Assembly (NCBI RefSeq): GCF_018310345.1
Contig: NZ_JAGXBY010000003.1
Location: forward strand, 248,001 to 312,000
From: Ornithinibacillus massiliensis
Lineage (GTDB): Bacteria > Bacillota > Bacilli > Bacillales > Amphibacillaceae
Direction of reading: 5' to 3'
DNA: 64,000 nt
A model generated the notes under the pieces. That model worked only from the letters and a program-made list of their open reading frames with translations. It was not told where the DNA came from and made no database searches. Of this stretch, positions 17,091 through 26,679 are shown one piece after another. A program made the position numbers and the translations under genes. Numbering within the stretch: the first letter of the stretch is position 1; each line of letters begins with the position of its first letter.

Positions 17091-17630
17091 ATGAATTGCT
17101 GGAAATCTGTTAATTTAAATAAGCAATATGGTATGAGATGGATTAATTTAATATCTTGTTTTACTAGTCTTATAACCTTTATCATACTTTATGTACCATT
17201 CTCCATGTTACATCAAGGTAATTCAGTTAGTGATTCAGGAATTTTCCTATTTGTACTGGCAATCATCTTATTGCCAACACTTCATTCTTTATTGCATATT
17301 TTACCATTAATTATGATAAATAGAAAAATGAAATTAATAATCAATCGAAAAAGAGGACTACCGATATTTACCTTCTATGCGGATGCACGAATTAAGAAGT
17401 ATGCTTATATTTTATCAGCACTAACCCCTACTATTGTCTTAACATTTCCCGGGATTATTGCATCATTACTTTTTCCAAGTATATATGTTTATTTTCTTTT
17501 ATTCACATCTATTAATGTAGGCATGTCCTTTTTAGACTTTTTATCAATCAAACACATTATCAAAGCACCTAGACAATCTTTTGTGGAAAAAGACGATCAA
17601 GGCTTTGATATACTATTGAAAGCGAACTAG
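17091..17630 (+). CDS. yhaJ: DUF3267-type membrane protein YhaJ
   Basis: A 179-residue membrane protein with four hydrophobic segments (about 17-40, 52-77, 108-130, 135-155), matching YhaJ of the DUF3267 family. Many DUF3267 members have a HExxH-like metallopeptidase motif; here the equivalent segment reads LHSLLH, so the glutamate is missing and peptidase activity is doubtful. It sits between yhaI and prsA, as in B. subtilis. The ATG follows AAGGAGAAGG. Confidence 0.7.
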   Translation: MNCWKSVNLNKQYGMRWINLISCFTSLITFIILYVPFSMLHQGNSVSDSGIFLFVLAIILLPTLHSLLHILPLIMINRKMKLIINRKRGLPIFTFYADARIKKYAYILSALTPTIVLTFPGIIASLLFPSIYVYFLLFTSINVGMSFLDFLSIKHIIKAPRQSFVEKDDQGFDILLKAN

Positions 17631-17662
17631 AAGAGGCATCTAATCTTGCTTCTTCTTTTTTA
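17628..17662 (+). terminator. Probable terminator of yhaJ
   Basis: An imperfect stem AGAAGAGGCA / TGCTTCTTCT is followed by a T-run at the gene end. Confidence 0.6.
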
Positions 17663-17785
17663 CTATCCAATAATTGAATTTTTTGTTACAGTATTTTATA
17701 TGTACTAACCTACTATTATTTCATTTTTACGTTTTTTTATACATAACGCATTAATTAGCAGTTTTGCACGAGGAGGTTGTAAGGT

Positions 17786-17971
17786 ATGTTCCTTATTTTT
17801 CTTATTTATGGATTTATCATTTTAGTTATATTTAATTCTTTAACTGATAAATTTTGTAAAAAATTGGAGATGAATGATAACAAGCAAGCGACTGTATTTC
17901 GATTTACTAATATTATGATACTTATCTTACTTGTATCCTCATACATTAAAGTATTAAATGCTATGGTTTAA
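17786..17971 (+). CDS. Small two-helix membrane protein
   Basis: A 61-residue hypothetical protein with two hydrophobic segments (about 2-18 and 38-58) separated by a charged loop (LTDKFCKKLEMNDNKQ). It has an excellent GAGGAGG ribosome site before the ATG, which argues that it is real. I do not recognise the family. Its position between yhaJ and prsA could suggest a role at the membrane, but nothing in the sequence shows one. Confidence 0.6.
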   Translation: MFLIFLIYGFIILVIFNSLTDKFCKKLEMNDNKQATVFRFTNIMILILLVSSYIKVLNAMV

Positions 17972-18150
17972 CATCACTTGCCTAATGGTAATTAGCTCCA
18001 TATCTTCATTTTTACTTTCCATTACAATTTCAAGATAAAGTGTGTAAAAAATAAGTAATTCTGGATTTAGCTATTATTTTATTGATAAACTATGGTATAT
18101 TAATCATTAGTTATACGAAGTAATAAAGAAGAGATTAGGAGTGTAATGTA

Positions 18151-19041
18151 ATGAAGAAACTAACAATCGCTGCAACTATTACAGCAGGTGTTTTATTATT
18201 ATCTGGATGCAGTAATGATGCAAATTCAGAGGTAGTTGTAGAATCTACAGTAGGAGACATCACAAAGGAAGACTTCTATAATGAAATGAAAAATTATATT
18301 GGTGAAAGTGCTCTTTACAATATGGTTGTCATTAAAGTATTAGAAGATAAATATGAAGTATCAGATGAAGAATTAGATAATGCGGTACAAGAAGCCAAAG
18401 ATGCGCAAGGTGACATGTTCAACATGTGGTTAACACAACAAGGTTACCCAGATGAAGAAGCATTCCGTGACCAAACATATCAAAGACTACTCCAAGAAAA
18501 ACTTATGTTTGAGGATATCGAATTCTCCGATGAAGAACTTGAGGATAAATTCAATGAAATGAAAGAAAATCGAGAAATCGAAATTCGTGCAAGCCACATC
18601 CTAATTGAAAAAAATGAGGACAGAACTGCTGAAGAAACAGAAGCACTTGTTGCAGAAGTACAAAAGAAACTTGATGAGGGCGAAGATTTTGCAGAACTTG
18701 CAAAAGAATACTCTGATGATGGCAGTGCTGCTAATGGTGGCGACTTAGGTTACTTCACAACCGGTAGAATGGTTAAGGAATTCGAAGAGGTTGCTTTTAC
18801 TTTAGAAGAGGGTGAAATTAGCGGGCCAGTTGAATCTAACTTTGGTACACACTTCATCCAAGTAACAGACGTTCCTACCTTCGAAGATAAAAAAGAAGAC
18901 ATTCGTCGTCAACTAGCATTAGAGCAAATTGATTACAATGATGTTCAATCTAAATTGGACAAGCTAATTGAAGATGCTGGCGTAGATATAAAAATTGAAG
19001 AATACAAAGATCTGTTCACTACTCCAGAAGCACAAGGTTAA
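18151..19041 (+). CDS. prsA: Foldase lipoprotein PrsA
   Basis: A 296-residue extracytoplasmic foldase. A signal peptide ends in lipobox LLLSGC. An N-terminal chaperone segment follows, and then a parvulin-type peptidyl-prolyl isomerase domain (about 145-245: [53 protein letters not shown]). PrsA helps secreted proteins and penicillin-binding proteins fold outside the membrane. It is highly acidic. The ATG follows AGGAGTG. A strong hairpin terminator is shared with convergent yhaL. Confidence 0.96.
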   Translation: MKKLTIAATITAGVLLLSGCSNDANSEVVVESTVGDITKEDFYNEMKNYIGESALYNMVVIKVLEDKYEVSDEELDNAVQEAKDAQGDMFNMWLTQQGYPDEEAFRDQTYQRLLQEKLMFEDIEFSDEELEDKFNEMKENREIEIRASHILIEKNEDRTAEETEALVAEVQKKLDEGEDFAELAKEYSDDGSAANGGDLGYFTTGRMVKEFEEVAFTLEEGEISGPVESNFGTHFIQVTDVPTFEDKKEDIRRQLALEQIDYNDVQSKLDKLIEDAGVDIKIEEYKDLFTTPEAQG

Positions 19042-19046
19042 TAAAC

Positions 19047-19087
19047 TAAGACTGCCACCAAATCTGAATTTGGTGGCAGTCTTTTTT
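19047..19087. terminator. Bidirectional terminator prsA / yhaL
   Basis: A 15-bp perfect stem (AGACTGCCACCAAAT and its complement, loop CTGA) is followed by T7. Confidence 0.95.
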
Positions 19088-19090
19088 TAC

Positions 19091-19288
19091 CTAATTAGTT
19101 ACTTCCTTTTGCTCTTGTCTACGTTGTTCACGTTCTTCTTCTATTCTTTTCATATACACTTGACCTTCACGTTCAATATATTGCTTCTCCAGTGCTCTTT
19201 CCGCACGCATTGCCCGAAAAGCCATATAACCACTAAAGAAAATAAATAAAATAACCATGAAAACCCACCAAGGCATTCCAAATATCAT
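19091..19288 (-). CDS. yhaL: YhaL-like small membrane protein
   Basis: A 65-residue protein with an N-terminal membrane helix (MPWWVFMVILFIFFSGYMAF) and a charged coiled tail rich in Arg/Glu (EEEREQRRQEQKE). It matches B. subtilis YhaL, annotated as a sporulation protein, in size, layout and position between prsA and yhaM. The biochemical role is unknown. The ATG follows AAGGGGG. Confidence 0.75.
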   Translation of the reverse strand: MIFGMPWWVFMVILFIFFSGYMAFRAMRAERALEKQYIEREGQVYMKRIEEEREQRRQEQKEVTN

Positions 19289-19364
19289 TATTCTACCCCC
19301 TTGTCCATTGCTACTTATTCCAATTATATGTACAAGAGGGTAGAATATTACTTAAAAAAACTGC

Positions 19365-20318
19365 TCATTCAAACGTAGGCTTATAGAACGATCGATTGTC
19401 CATTGCATATAAACGCTCCGTAAATTCACCAGGTTTCACTTTTTCTAATGCACGATTTAACATATTCATCTTTGCATCGATTAAATCAATTAAATGCAAT
19501 AATTCCGCTTCTCTTACTAATGGTGGTGTTGGACTCCCCCACTCGGCTTTCCCGTGATGTGATAAAACTAAATGCTGTAGGATGAGGACTTCTTCTCCAT
19601 CAACTTCTAACTCTCTTGCTATATGACCAATTTCCTCTACCATCATTGGTATATGACCAAGTAATTTTCCTTGAAGTGTATAGGTAGTAGATACAACACC
19701 AGATAATTCTTTTAACTTGCCAATATCATGTAATATAATGCCAGCATATAAAAGGTCCTTGTTTACCTGTGGATACAGGTCACATAATTCCCTAGCAATC
19801 TTTAACATACTAACAATATGATGGGCAAGACCAGATACATACTCGTGATGGTTACGTGTAGCTGCTGGATAAAGGGATAGTGGTTCTTGATACTTTTTAA
19901 TAATCGCTCGAACAATTCGTTGAATCGTTGGATTTTGCATTTCAAAAATAATCTCTGTCAGCCTAGTCATCAATTCTTCCCGTTCTACGGGGGCTTTTTC
20001 TAGAAGATCAGCAACTTGAATACCATCTGTCGCTTGTGCTAGTCGAATAGAATTGATTCGCATTTGAGGTTTCCCGCGAAATTGATTTATTTCACCAGTA
20101 ATGCGAATAATTTGTTCCTGAACAAACAGTGCTTCATCTTCCCCTGTCACGTCCCAAAGCTTTGCTTCGATTTCCCCTGTTGCATCTCGTAATACAAGTG
20201 TTAAAAACGGTTTACCATTACTTGCCGTTCCTTTAGTTGCATCCTTTATTAGGACAAATCCTTCAAATGAATCTCCTATTTGATGATGGCCAATCCCTTT
20301 TCCCATTCCTTTTATCAT
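19365..20318 (-). CDS. yhaM: 3'-5' exoribonuclease YhaM
   Basis: An exonuclease of about 317 residues with an N-terminal OB-fold (about 15-100: [19 protein letters not shown]) and an HD hydrolase domain (about 150-290: [35 protein letters not shown]). YhaM degrades short RNAs and single-stranded DNA from the 3' end. I chose the ATG at 20316-20318 with GGGGGAGG upstream; the frame extends to 20372 but B. subtilis YhaM starts near here. It follows the second GbsR-type gene on the same strand. Confidence 0.93.
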   Translation of the reverse strand: MIKGMGKGIGHHQIGDSFEGFVLIKDATKGTASNGKPFLTLVLRDATGEIEAKLWDVTGEDEALFVQEQIIRITGEINQFRGKPQMRINSIRLAQATDGIQVADLLEKAPVEREELMTRLTEIIFEMQNPTIQRIVRAIIKKYQEPLSLYPAATRNHHEYVSGLAHHIVSMLKIARELCDLYPQVNKDLLYAGIILHDIGKLKELSGVVSTTYTLQGKLLGHIPMMVEEIGHIARELEVDGEEVLILQHLVLSHHGKAEWGSPTPPLVREAELLHLIDLIDAKMNMLNRALEKVKPGEFTERLYAMDNRSFYKPTFE

Positions 20319-20345
20319 GTTATCGTTCCTCCCCCATAATAGAAA

Positions 20346-20384
20346 TGAGATTGACTTGCATTCAAAAAGCAAACGTCAATCTCA
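20346..20384 (-). terminator. Hairpin after the second GbsR-type gene
   Basis: Arms TGAGATTGAC / GTCAATCTCA pair perfectly with inner TTGC/GCAA pairs. The following T-tract is weak, so it may attenuate rather than terminate before yhaM. Confidence 0.55.
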
Positions 20385-20398
20385 GCTGTTAACATCTT

Positions 20399-20947
20399 TT
20401 AATTGTTCTTCGGTATATATTCGAATATCTTACCAGACTCCACGACATGGATGAAATTCATTAGCCATTTATAATAATTCTTCGCATATTCTAAGCGCTC
20501 CATATCGCGTTCAATTCTCTCTTTTAGTTCTTCGTCTTCTGTAGCATCATATAGCTTTCTTAATTCCTCTAACGTCTCTTCAGCCTCTTCGATATTTGAT
20601 TCTGTATTCTTTCTCCATCGATTGCCGAATAAAGAAGTAAACGATTTATACCAATCCTCCTCGGAACGATACAAATCTTTACGGATTCCCTTTCTAAAGG
20701 CGGTTTCCACCATTTTCATATCGGATAATGCTCTTACTCCCGTAGACATACTTGTCTTACTCATTTCAAGAGCTTCTCGCATATCATCTAATGTCATCGG
20801 CTCATCAGAAAAATATAGAACCCCATATAATCTACCTATGGATGACGTTAAGCCATACAGGTTCATATTCTTCGCTATTGTTTGGATGAACTTTTCAATT
20901 GTTTCTTCATGTTTTTCCCATTCTTTACTATCTTTGTCCTCTGTCAC
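20399..20947 (-). CDS. GbsR-type transcriptional regulator (second copy)
   Basis: A regulator of about 182 residues, close in length to B. subtilis GbsR. It shows NMNLYGLTSSIGRLYGVLYF, MTLDDMREALEMSKTSMSTGVRALSDMKMV and FRKGIRKDLYRSEEDWYKSF, then a long acidic helical tail. GbsR senses choline and represses betaine synthesis and choline uptake. No gbsAB or opuB is nearby, so the targets must be elsewhere. The GTG at 20945-20947 has GGAGGT seven bases upstream and is preferred over the ATG at 20962. Confidence 0.83.
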   Translation of the reverse strand: MTEDKDSKEWEKHEETIEKFIQTIAKNMNLYGLTSSIGRLYGVLYFSDEPMTLDDMREALEMSKTSMSTGVRALSDMKMVETAFRKGIRKDLYRSEEDWYKSFTSLFGNRWRKNTESNIEEAEETLEELRKLYDATEDEELKERIERDMERLEYAKNYYKWLMNFIHVVESGKIFEYIPKNN

Positions 20948-21070
20948 CGGATGTACCTCCATTTATGCTTGATATACGAAGCCCAACACATGATATAAAT
21001 AAGCTATTTCATCTCGTATGATCCAATCGATTAGCTTTCTAACTAGTAACTCGTATACGTTATTTTATTA

Positions 21071-24046
21071 CTAATTTTCTACTAAGGGCACAGTATTTGT
21101 CAACCGGATTAAGTTCTTATTATCCATTCTCGATGTGATATCCAATTTGCATGTAAACAAAAGGATTTGATGCTGCTTTGATATCTCATTTAGAATCGAA
21201 ATCATTCGATCATATCTTACCACATCAAAGTGAACAAACGCATCATCCATTATAAATGGCATTCGCAAGCTTTCACTCATTACGAGACTAATTGCTAATC
21301 GGAGTGCCACATATAATTGATTTATTGTTCCTTGTGACAATTCCTGTACCTGAAAACGAATATGGTCAACTCGCTCCACTACAAAAGGCTTATCCTCTAC
21401 TGGTGGATAAACTTTGATATAGACCTGATTGGTTAATAGCTGGAAAAAATGTGTTGTCTTTTCCATTACTTTAACTAAATATTTATCGCGAAAGTTTCCT
21501 TTCGTCTCCGTGAGTAACTCTTTTGCTACTTTATGAATAGCCCATTCACGAGCAAGCTTCCTTAACTTTTCCTTTTCCTGCTCAAACTTATGGATCATTT
21601 GCGAATACGTTTCGGAGGCTTCTAATCGCTTGATGTCTAGCTTCAATTGGGCTAATTGATTACGTTTCTTTTCCCTTTCTTCCTCCAATTGTTGGATTTC
21701 CTGAAGAATCTCCGTCACTTCTAGCTCGATATTGCTAAGCTTTGGTGGACAAGCTACTATCTCTTCCCATCTTTCCTTCGTAAAAAAGCTAGAATACTGT
21801 GCTTTTATTTGCTCACAATGATTCACAAGTTCCTTTTGCTCTTTTAACTCTCTCGCTTTCAAATAATACGCTTCTTCATCCTTTACATTGGCAACCATAA
21901 AGAGCGAATTCATTTCTTGTTCTAACGTGTCACACTTCATTACTATTTCATTTAATTGTTTCTCTACTTCCCTTAACGATTGTTTCGTTTGGTGAAGCTG
22001 TTTTTCTCGCTGTCGATATTGTTCAATCCCTAGCTCTAAAAACTCTAGTTTTGCTAATAGTGTTCGAGGTGTATTTTCAAAGTGATTTCTTTGAAAAAAT
22101 CGATTAATCGTCTCCTGATAGCTTTCTAGTTCTAGATTATGCTCATGTTCTTGTATTTGTAATTCATTTACTTGTTTAACATCCTTCAATAATCCTCTTA
22201 ATGAATGAAATAGCTCCTGCCAGTATACCACCTCAACATGAGAGAGAAAAGTAAATATATGTCTTTGATTAGCTATTTCCTTTTCCAATTCCAATTCTCG
22301 TTGTTCCAATAAGATTTTCTGTTCTCTTAATTGGTTCAGCGTAATATCAGAATCTCTTAATTTATCCTCTAATAATTCAATATCTCGTAAGTTTTCTCGA
22401 TTTATTTCAAGGATCTTCGCAGCCTTCGCTCTTTCATCCTCGGTAATCACGATATTGTCGGATTGTGGATGAATAGTCTGTCTGAGCATTACTTCCATAT
22501 GATGAATCGATTTTTTACCATAGATCCATTGTGTGACTCCAAAAAGTAGGCTCACAGCAGTTATACTAACATATACATAGTCTTTAAGCACGAATGCTAG
22601 TATACCGAAGAAAGTAACAATGAAAACACTTAAGCTTAAGAAAAGCCCTATCCGCTTATTCGTTTGTTGCCTTGTCTTGCTCCAATTTTTTTGTTTTTCT
22701 ATATGCTCCTTTTGTAAGGCATGAAGTAATTTCGTTTCTTTATATGCTTCCATTACTTCCTCAAGCTCTTTTCTTTCCTCTGGCTTAAGTAAGGATAACT
22801 CAATATCTTGTAATTCTTGTTCTAGTCTATTCTGTTTTGCTTGTTGAAGCTGTATACTATCCTTGTTTACCTCTAGCTGCTGCTTTAAGCTCTCGAACGT
22901 CTGTTTCAAATCCGCCCACTGCTTTTCCAAATGGAACGGAAGAGAAAGCTCGGCTAAGTCATCTTTGTTTAACCCAACATTTAATTCCGTTATTCCTGAA
23001 TTAATCCCCTCATCAAGTGTTTTTATTTGCTCTTGAATTTTGAATAAATTTTCCTTCACTTTTTGATGATCTGCAAATTTGGAGCAAACAGCTACCGCTT
23101 CTTCATATGGAAAATCATTATTTTTGTTTTGTAATTCTTTTAGTTCTCTAATAAGCTTTTCTCTATTTCTTTCTAAAACATTCCTTTCACTTTTTAGAGG
23201 ATACCATTTATCTTTTAATGACTCTAGCCGTTCTATTCCTTCCTCAGGAAAAGGAATTTCTTCTGGTAATTCGTGTAGTCTTAGCTGATATTGCTTGTAT
23301 GCTTCAACTTGTGGTAAGGCTTGCATCAGTTTATCCAGCTGGTACTGAGCTTGTTTATACTCCTTCATTTGTTGTGTAACGTGTTCAATATCGGTTTCCA
23401 GCTCTATAATGGCATTCTTTTTTTCCCGGTAGGTGGATTCTTCATTCTCTAGCTCATGTAACTGTACATGAAGTTGTTCAAGCTTCACTAATTGTTGATT
23501 AATTACAGGATTTTTTCCATAGGGCTTAAAGTAATCACTTATTCGTTGGTCGAGCCTTTTTTCAATAGAATGTATTTTCGACGATCCTGTGAGACCAATT
23601 CCTAGTAATATTTCACTAATATTCTCTTGCTTTACATCTTGTAACCTGCTCAAATCAGCAGCTGAGAAAGAGAAGATCGCTTGATAGGTTTTCTCATCTA
23701 TCCCATGTAGTTTATCACGAAGCCAATTTTCATCATGTTCTTCCCCATCCGCTGTATGGCATATTGCTACTCCATTTCGCGTATCAGCTAATCGTTCAAT
23801 TGTGTAAATGCCCACTTCAGGATCAAAAACCGTCAAACTCCCACCCATTTTACTACTTGTTTTCGGTTGATAAAATCTGCGCTGTTTTGGTGGCATTCCA
23901 AATAACATAAATAAAATAAAACGCTGCAGAGTAGTTTTCCCAGACTCATTTTCTCCATATATTATTAAAAATGAATCTTTACTAAAATCAATATGATAAT
24001 CAACCCATTTTCCGAAACCATAAATAGTTGCTTGGAGTAGTTTCAT
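21071..24046 (-). CDS. yhaN: SbcC/Rad50-like AAA ATPase YhaN
   Basis: A 991-residue SMC-like ATPase. Walker A is in IIYGENESGKTTLQRF near residue 30. Long coiled coils (about 180-480 and 530-830) surround two short membrane-like segments (about 460-500: LFLSLSVFIVTFFGILAFV). The C-terminal half-site has the signature LSQGTINQLYVALRLA and Walker B IMDDAFVHFD. It partners the YhaO nuclease in DNA end processing or repair. It starts 7 bases after yhaO with AAGGAGTG. The hydrophobic pair in the coiled-coil hinge is unusual for an SMC protein but is known in the YhaN group. Confidence 0.92.
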   Translation of the reverse strand: MKLLQATIYGFGKWVDYHIDFSKDSFLIIYGENESGKTTLQRFILFMLFGMPPKQRRFYQPKTSSKMGGSLTVFDPEVGIYTIERLADTRNGVAICHTADGEEHDENWLRDKLHGIDEKTYQAIFSFSAADLSRLQDVKQENISEILLGIGLTGSSKIHSIEKRLDQRISDYFKPYGKNPVINQQLVKLEQLHVQLHELENEESTYREKKNAIIELETDIEHVTQQMKEYKQAQYQLDKLMQALPQVEAYKQYQLRLHELPEEIPFPEEGIERLESLKDKWYPLKSERNVLERNREKLIRELKELQNKNNDFPYEEAVAVCSKFADHQKVKENLFKIQEQIKTLDEGINSGITELNVGLNKDDLAELSLPFHLEKQWADLKQTFESLKQQLEVNKDSIQLQQAKQNRLEQELQDIELSLLKPEERKELEEVMEAYKETKLLHALQKEHIEKQKNWSKTRQQTNKRIGLFLSLSVFIVTFFGILAFVLKDYVYVSITAVSLLFGVTQWIYGKKSIHHMEVMLRQTIHPQSDNIVITEDERAKAAKILEINRENLRDIELLEDKLRDSDITLNQLREQKILLEQRELELEKEIANQRHIFTFLSHVEVVYWQELFHSLRGLLKDVKQVNELQIQEHEHNLELESYQETINRFFQRNHFENTPRTLLAKLEFLELGIEQYRQREKQLHQTKQSLREVEKQLNEIVMKCDTLEQEMNSLFMVANVKDEEAYYLKARELKEQKELVNHCEQIKAQYSSFFTKERWEEIVACPPKLSNIELEVTEILQEIQQLEEEREKKRNQLAQLKLDIKRLEASETYSQMIHKFEQEKEKLRKLAREWAIHKVAKELLTETKGNFRDKYLVKVMEKTTHFFQLLTNQVYIKVYPPVEDKPFVVERVDHIRFQVQELSQGTINQLYVALRLAISLVMSESLRMPFIMDDAFVHFDVVRYDRMISILNEISKQHQILLFTCKLDITSRMDNKNLIRLTNTVPLVEN

Positions 24047-24053
24047 TAAAGCA

Positions 24054-25277
24054 TCACTCCTTCATAAGCTCATGTAAAACAAGCTCATAAGCTTCCTTTT
24101 TAATCTGTTCTTCCATTTCCTCCGATAAAACATCCAAATACTTTCTCGCTTCTTTATGTTGATATAAGTCTGTTAGGTGTGAAGCTGATGAGAAATGGTC
24201 TACGTTCATCGTTAGTTCGCCGAGAAAATGCTCCCCTCTCAAGTTATTTGGTAAGGCTATGTTGGTATATTTACTTGTATAACGAAAGATATAGATCCAG
24301 TTTTTCTGTTGGCTAAAGCTCTCATTCCACATCTCTACTATTTCTTGTAATAGATTTTCATTCTTCCATTCAAGTATTGTATCTTTGTTGCTGTGTAACT
24401 CCAAGTCAACTAATAGGGGTAATGCAACATCTAACTCTTTCAGTTGCTTTGTTATTCGTTGTTCAACCTGATGAATCGTCTCACATTCTGACACATCTAT
24501 TGTTACGTGACCATATTGTATTGCGTTTAATGCAATAAATTCGAGCGTTTGCTTCCCTTTGACCATCTCAACGTAATAACACCCTTTTTCATCCGATTCC
24601 TTCCTATTTCGCCCTTGAATATTCCCCGGGTATACGACAGAAGGATTCTCCTTTAATACCGCTCGTTTATGAATATGACCTAGTGCCCAATAATCAAAAT
24701 CCTTTTCTAGAAGCTCACCTAGTTTAAATGGTGCATATGTATCGTGTTCGGTGATACTTTCTATACTTCCGTGGAGCATAGCAATATGGAAAGGAATTTG
24801 CTCGTCTATTTTTTTATACTGATTCACCTTGTTCTCCACTACCGCTCGTCGCTCATAACTAAATCCATAGATAGTAGCTAATGGAATATGATCTTTTTCA
24901 TACGTAAAGGAGCGTACCTGCTCATCAGGGAAGACATGAACATTCTCTGGATAGGTAATGGGATACCGATTCCCTTCTACATAATCATGATTACCATACG
25001 ATACATACACATCAATGTGATGGCGCTGTAATTCTTCGAAGGCGTTCCGTAAGCTAATCTGTGCTTTTAAACTTTGCTTTTCATTATCAAATAAATCTCC
25101 CACTAACAAAACAAAATCTACTTTTTTCTTAATGGCTACAGCTACTAAATTATTAAGTGCTGTAAACGTACTTTGCCGTATCTCTTGGAATACTGTTTCA
25201 TTTACATCCGATAATCCTTTAAAAGGGCTATCCAAATGTAGGTCCGCTGCATGAATAAAGGAAATCTTCTTTTCCAA
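24054..25277 (-). CDS. yhaO: SbcD/Mre11-like DNA exonuclease YhaO
   Basis: A metallophosphoesterase of about 407 residues. The motifs read ISFIHAADLHLDSPF, LLVGDLFD, SYGNHDYVEG, IAMLHGSIE and ALGHIHKRAVL, giving the five Mre11/SbcD metal-binding motifs. It is the nuclease subunit acting with YhaN. The start is ambiguous: TTG at 25277 stands seven bases after AGGAGG and yields the family-like N-terminus; an ATG at 25283 is too close to the site. The pair yhaO-yhaN is transcribed together. Confidence 0.92.
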   Translation of the reverse strand: MEKKISFIHAADLHLDSPFKGLSDVNETVFQEIRQSTFTALNNLVAVAIKKKVDFVLLVGDLFDNEKQSLKAQISLRNAFEELQRHHIDVYVSYGNHDYVEGNRYPITYPENVHVFPDEQVRSFTYEKDHIPLATIYGFSYERRAVVENKVNQYKKIDEQIPFHIAMLHGSIESITEHDTYAPFKLGELLEKDFDYWALGHIHKRAVLKENPSVVYPGNIQGRNRKESDEKGCYYVEMVKGKQTLEFIALNAIQYGHVTIDVSECETIHQVEQRITKQLKELDVALPLLVDLELHSNKDTILEWKNENLLQEIVEMWNESFSQQKNWIYIFRYTSKYTNIALPNNLRGEHFLGELTMNVDHFSSASHLTDLYQHKEARKYLDVLSEEMEEQIKKEAYELVLHELMKE

Positions 25278-25363
25278 TATCATCCCTCCTCTTTCATTTT
25301 ATTCTATCAAATCCCAAAGACGAATGCACGTTCGTAGTTAGATCCACAAAATTTCTCCATAGA

Positions 25364-25389
25364 AAAAACCGCTTTAATTAGCGGTTTTA
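25364..25389 (-). terminator. Terminator after yhaP
   Basis: The stem AAAACCGC / GCGGTTTT with an AT loop lies between yhaP and yhaO. It separates the transporter operon from the nuclease operon. Confidence 0.8.
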
Positions 25390-25437
25390 TACTACATACG
25401 CCCTCCTAGTCTATCATTGTATTCCTCTAAACAATCA

Positions 25438-26679
25438 TTATTCTTTTCTCGTCAACAAAATAGCTTTTTTAATATCTTTAAAAGAACTAGATTTTCCGTA
25501 CATTAACACGCCACCTTTATAGACCTTCGCACCAACAATAGCAAATAGAATAATGGTTCCAATTAAAATTCCTACAGACAGAAACACTTCCCAGATTGGA
25601 ATATCCAAAATACCAACACGAATAAACATAAGCATTGGTGCAAAAAAAGGAATAAACGATGTTATCGTTACAATGGAAGATTCAGGAGCGTTCATTCCGA
25701 ACATCGCTAAGAAAAAGGCAACTGCAATTAATAAGATAATTGGTGTAACCATCTGATTAGCTTCCTCTACTCGACTAACTAACGATCCAAGCATAGCCGC
25801 TAATGTGGCGTATAATAAATATCCGAGTAAGTAAAATAGTATACCATACAATAAAATGGATAAAGAGGCATCTTGTAAGCCGAACGAGCCTAGAAATTCA
25901 CTTAGCTGTTCCCCTTTTGACTGCAACATCATATAAGCAAATAATACAAAGATAAATATCTGTGTTAGACCTAATAAAGCGATTCCTATAATCTTCGCGA
26001 ACATATGGGTAATTGGCGAAACACTAGAAACTAATAGTTCCATTACTCGAGAGGACTTTTCTGTTGCTACATCGGTTGCTATGAGAGAGCCGTACATGAT
26101 GACACCAATATAGAGTAAAATCAGCATCACATAGACAATACCCTGTGCTTGATTCATTTCCTCTGCTGATTTTCCACTCTCATCTAATGCAACTGTATCC
26201 ATCGCTATCGGTGAGAAAACTTCATTTATAGCTACTTGATCGATTCCTAATTGCGCTGTAGCTAGAGTTGTCTTTAGTTGTTGCAGCTGCTGCTGAACCT
26301 CTGTTTGAAGTTGACTATCAGACATATTTTTCGCATAAAAGGTAGCCTCTGGTAATCCTTCTTCGTTTAAATCAAGTGTAATTAGCGCATCATAGCTCCC
26401 TTCAATAACTAATGCTTTACCCTCTTCCAGTGACTGGGTGAAAGGTTCCAAGATAAGTTCATCATTATTTTCCTGTATGATCATCAAATCGAATAGCTCA
26501 CCTGATTCATCTAGTACAGCAATAGTATCTTCATCTTCTCCAGCAAAGGTTAGAATAATCGATTCAAAGTTTACTAACAGAACTAAAAAGGCAAGAATTA
26601 AAGCAGTACTAATGAAGAATACTTTAGTTTTTAATTTGGATAGATACGTATGAGTTGTCATAATCCAAAACTTATTCAT
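25438..26679 (-). CDS. yhaP: ABC transporter permease YhaP (NatB-like)
   Basis: About 413 residues with one N-terminal helix, a long extracytoplasmic domain (about 45-170) and a cluster of five to six C-terminal helices (about 180-395). This is the ABC-2/NatB layout of sodium-extruding or peptide-exporting systems. It overlaps yhaQ by 8 bases. I prefer the ATG at 26677-26679, preceded by AGGTG. The substrate is unknown; the NatB-like shape only suggests sodium or drug export. Confidence 0.87.
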   Translation of the reverse strand: MNKFWIMTTHTYLSKLKTKVFFISTALILAFLVLLVNFESIILTFAGEDEDTIAVLDESGELFDLMIIQENNDELILEPFTQSLEEGKALVIEGSYDALITLDLNEEGLPEATFYAKNMSDSQLQTEVQQQLQQLKTTLATAQLGIDQVAINEVFSPIAMDTVALDESGKSAEEMNQAQGIVYVMLILLYIGVIMYGSLIATDVATEKSSRVMELLVSSVSPITHMFAKIIGIALLGLTQIFIFVLFAYMMLQSKGEQLSEFLGSFGLQDASLSILLYGILFYLLGYLLYATLAAMLGSLVSRVEEANQMVTPIILLIAVAFFLAMFGMNAPESSIVTITSFIPFFAPMLMFIRVGILDIPIWEVFLSVGILIGTIILFAIVGAKVYKGGVLMYGKSSSFKDIKKAILLTRKE

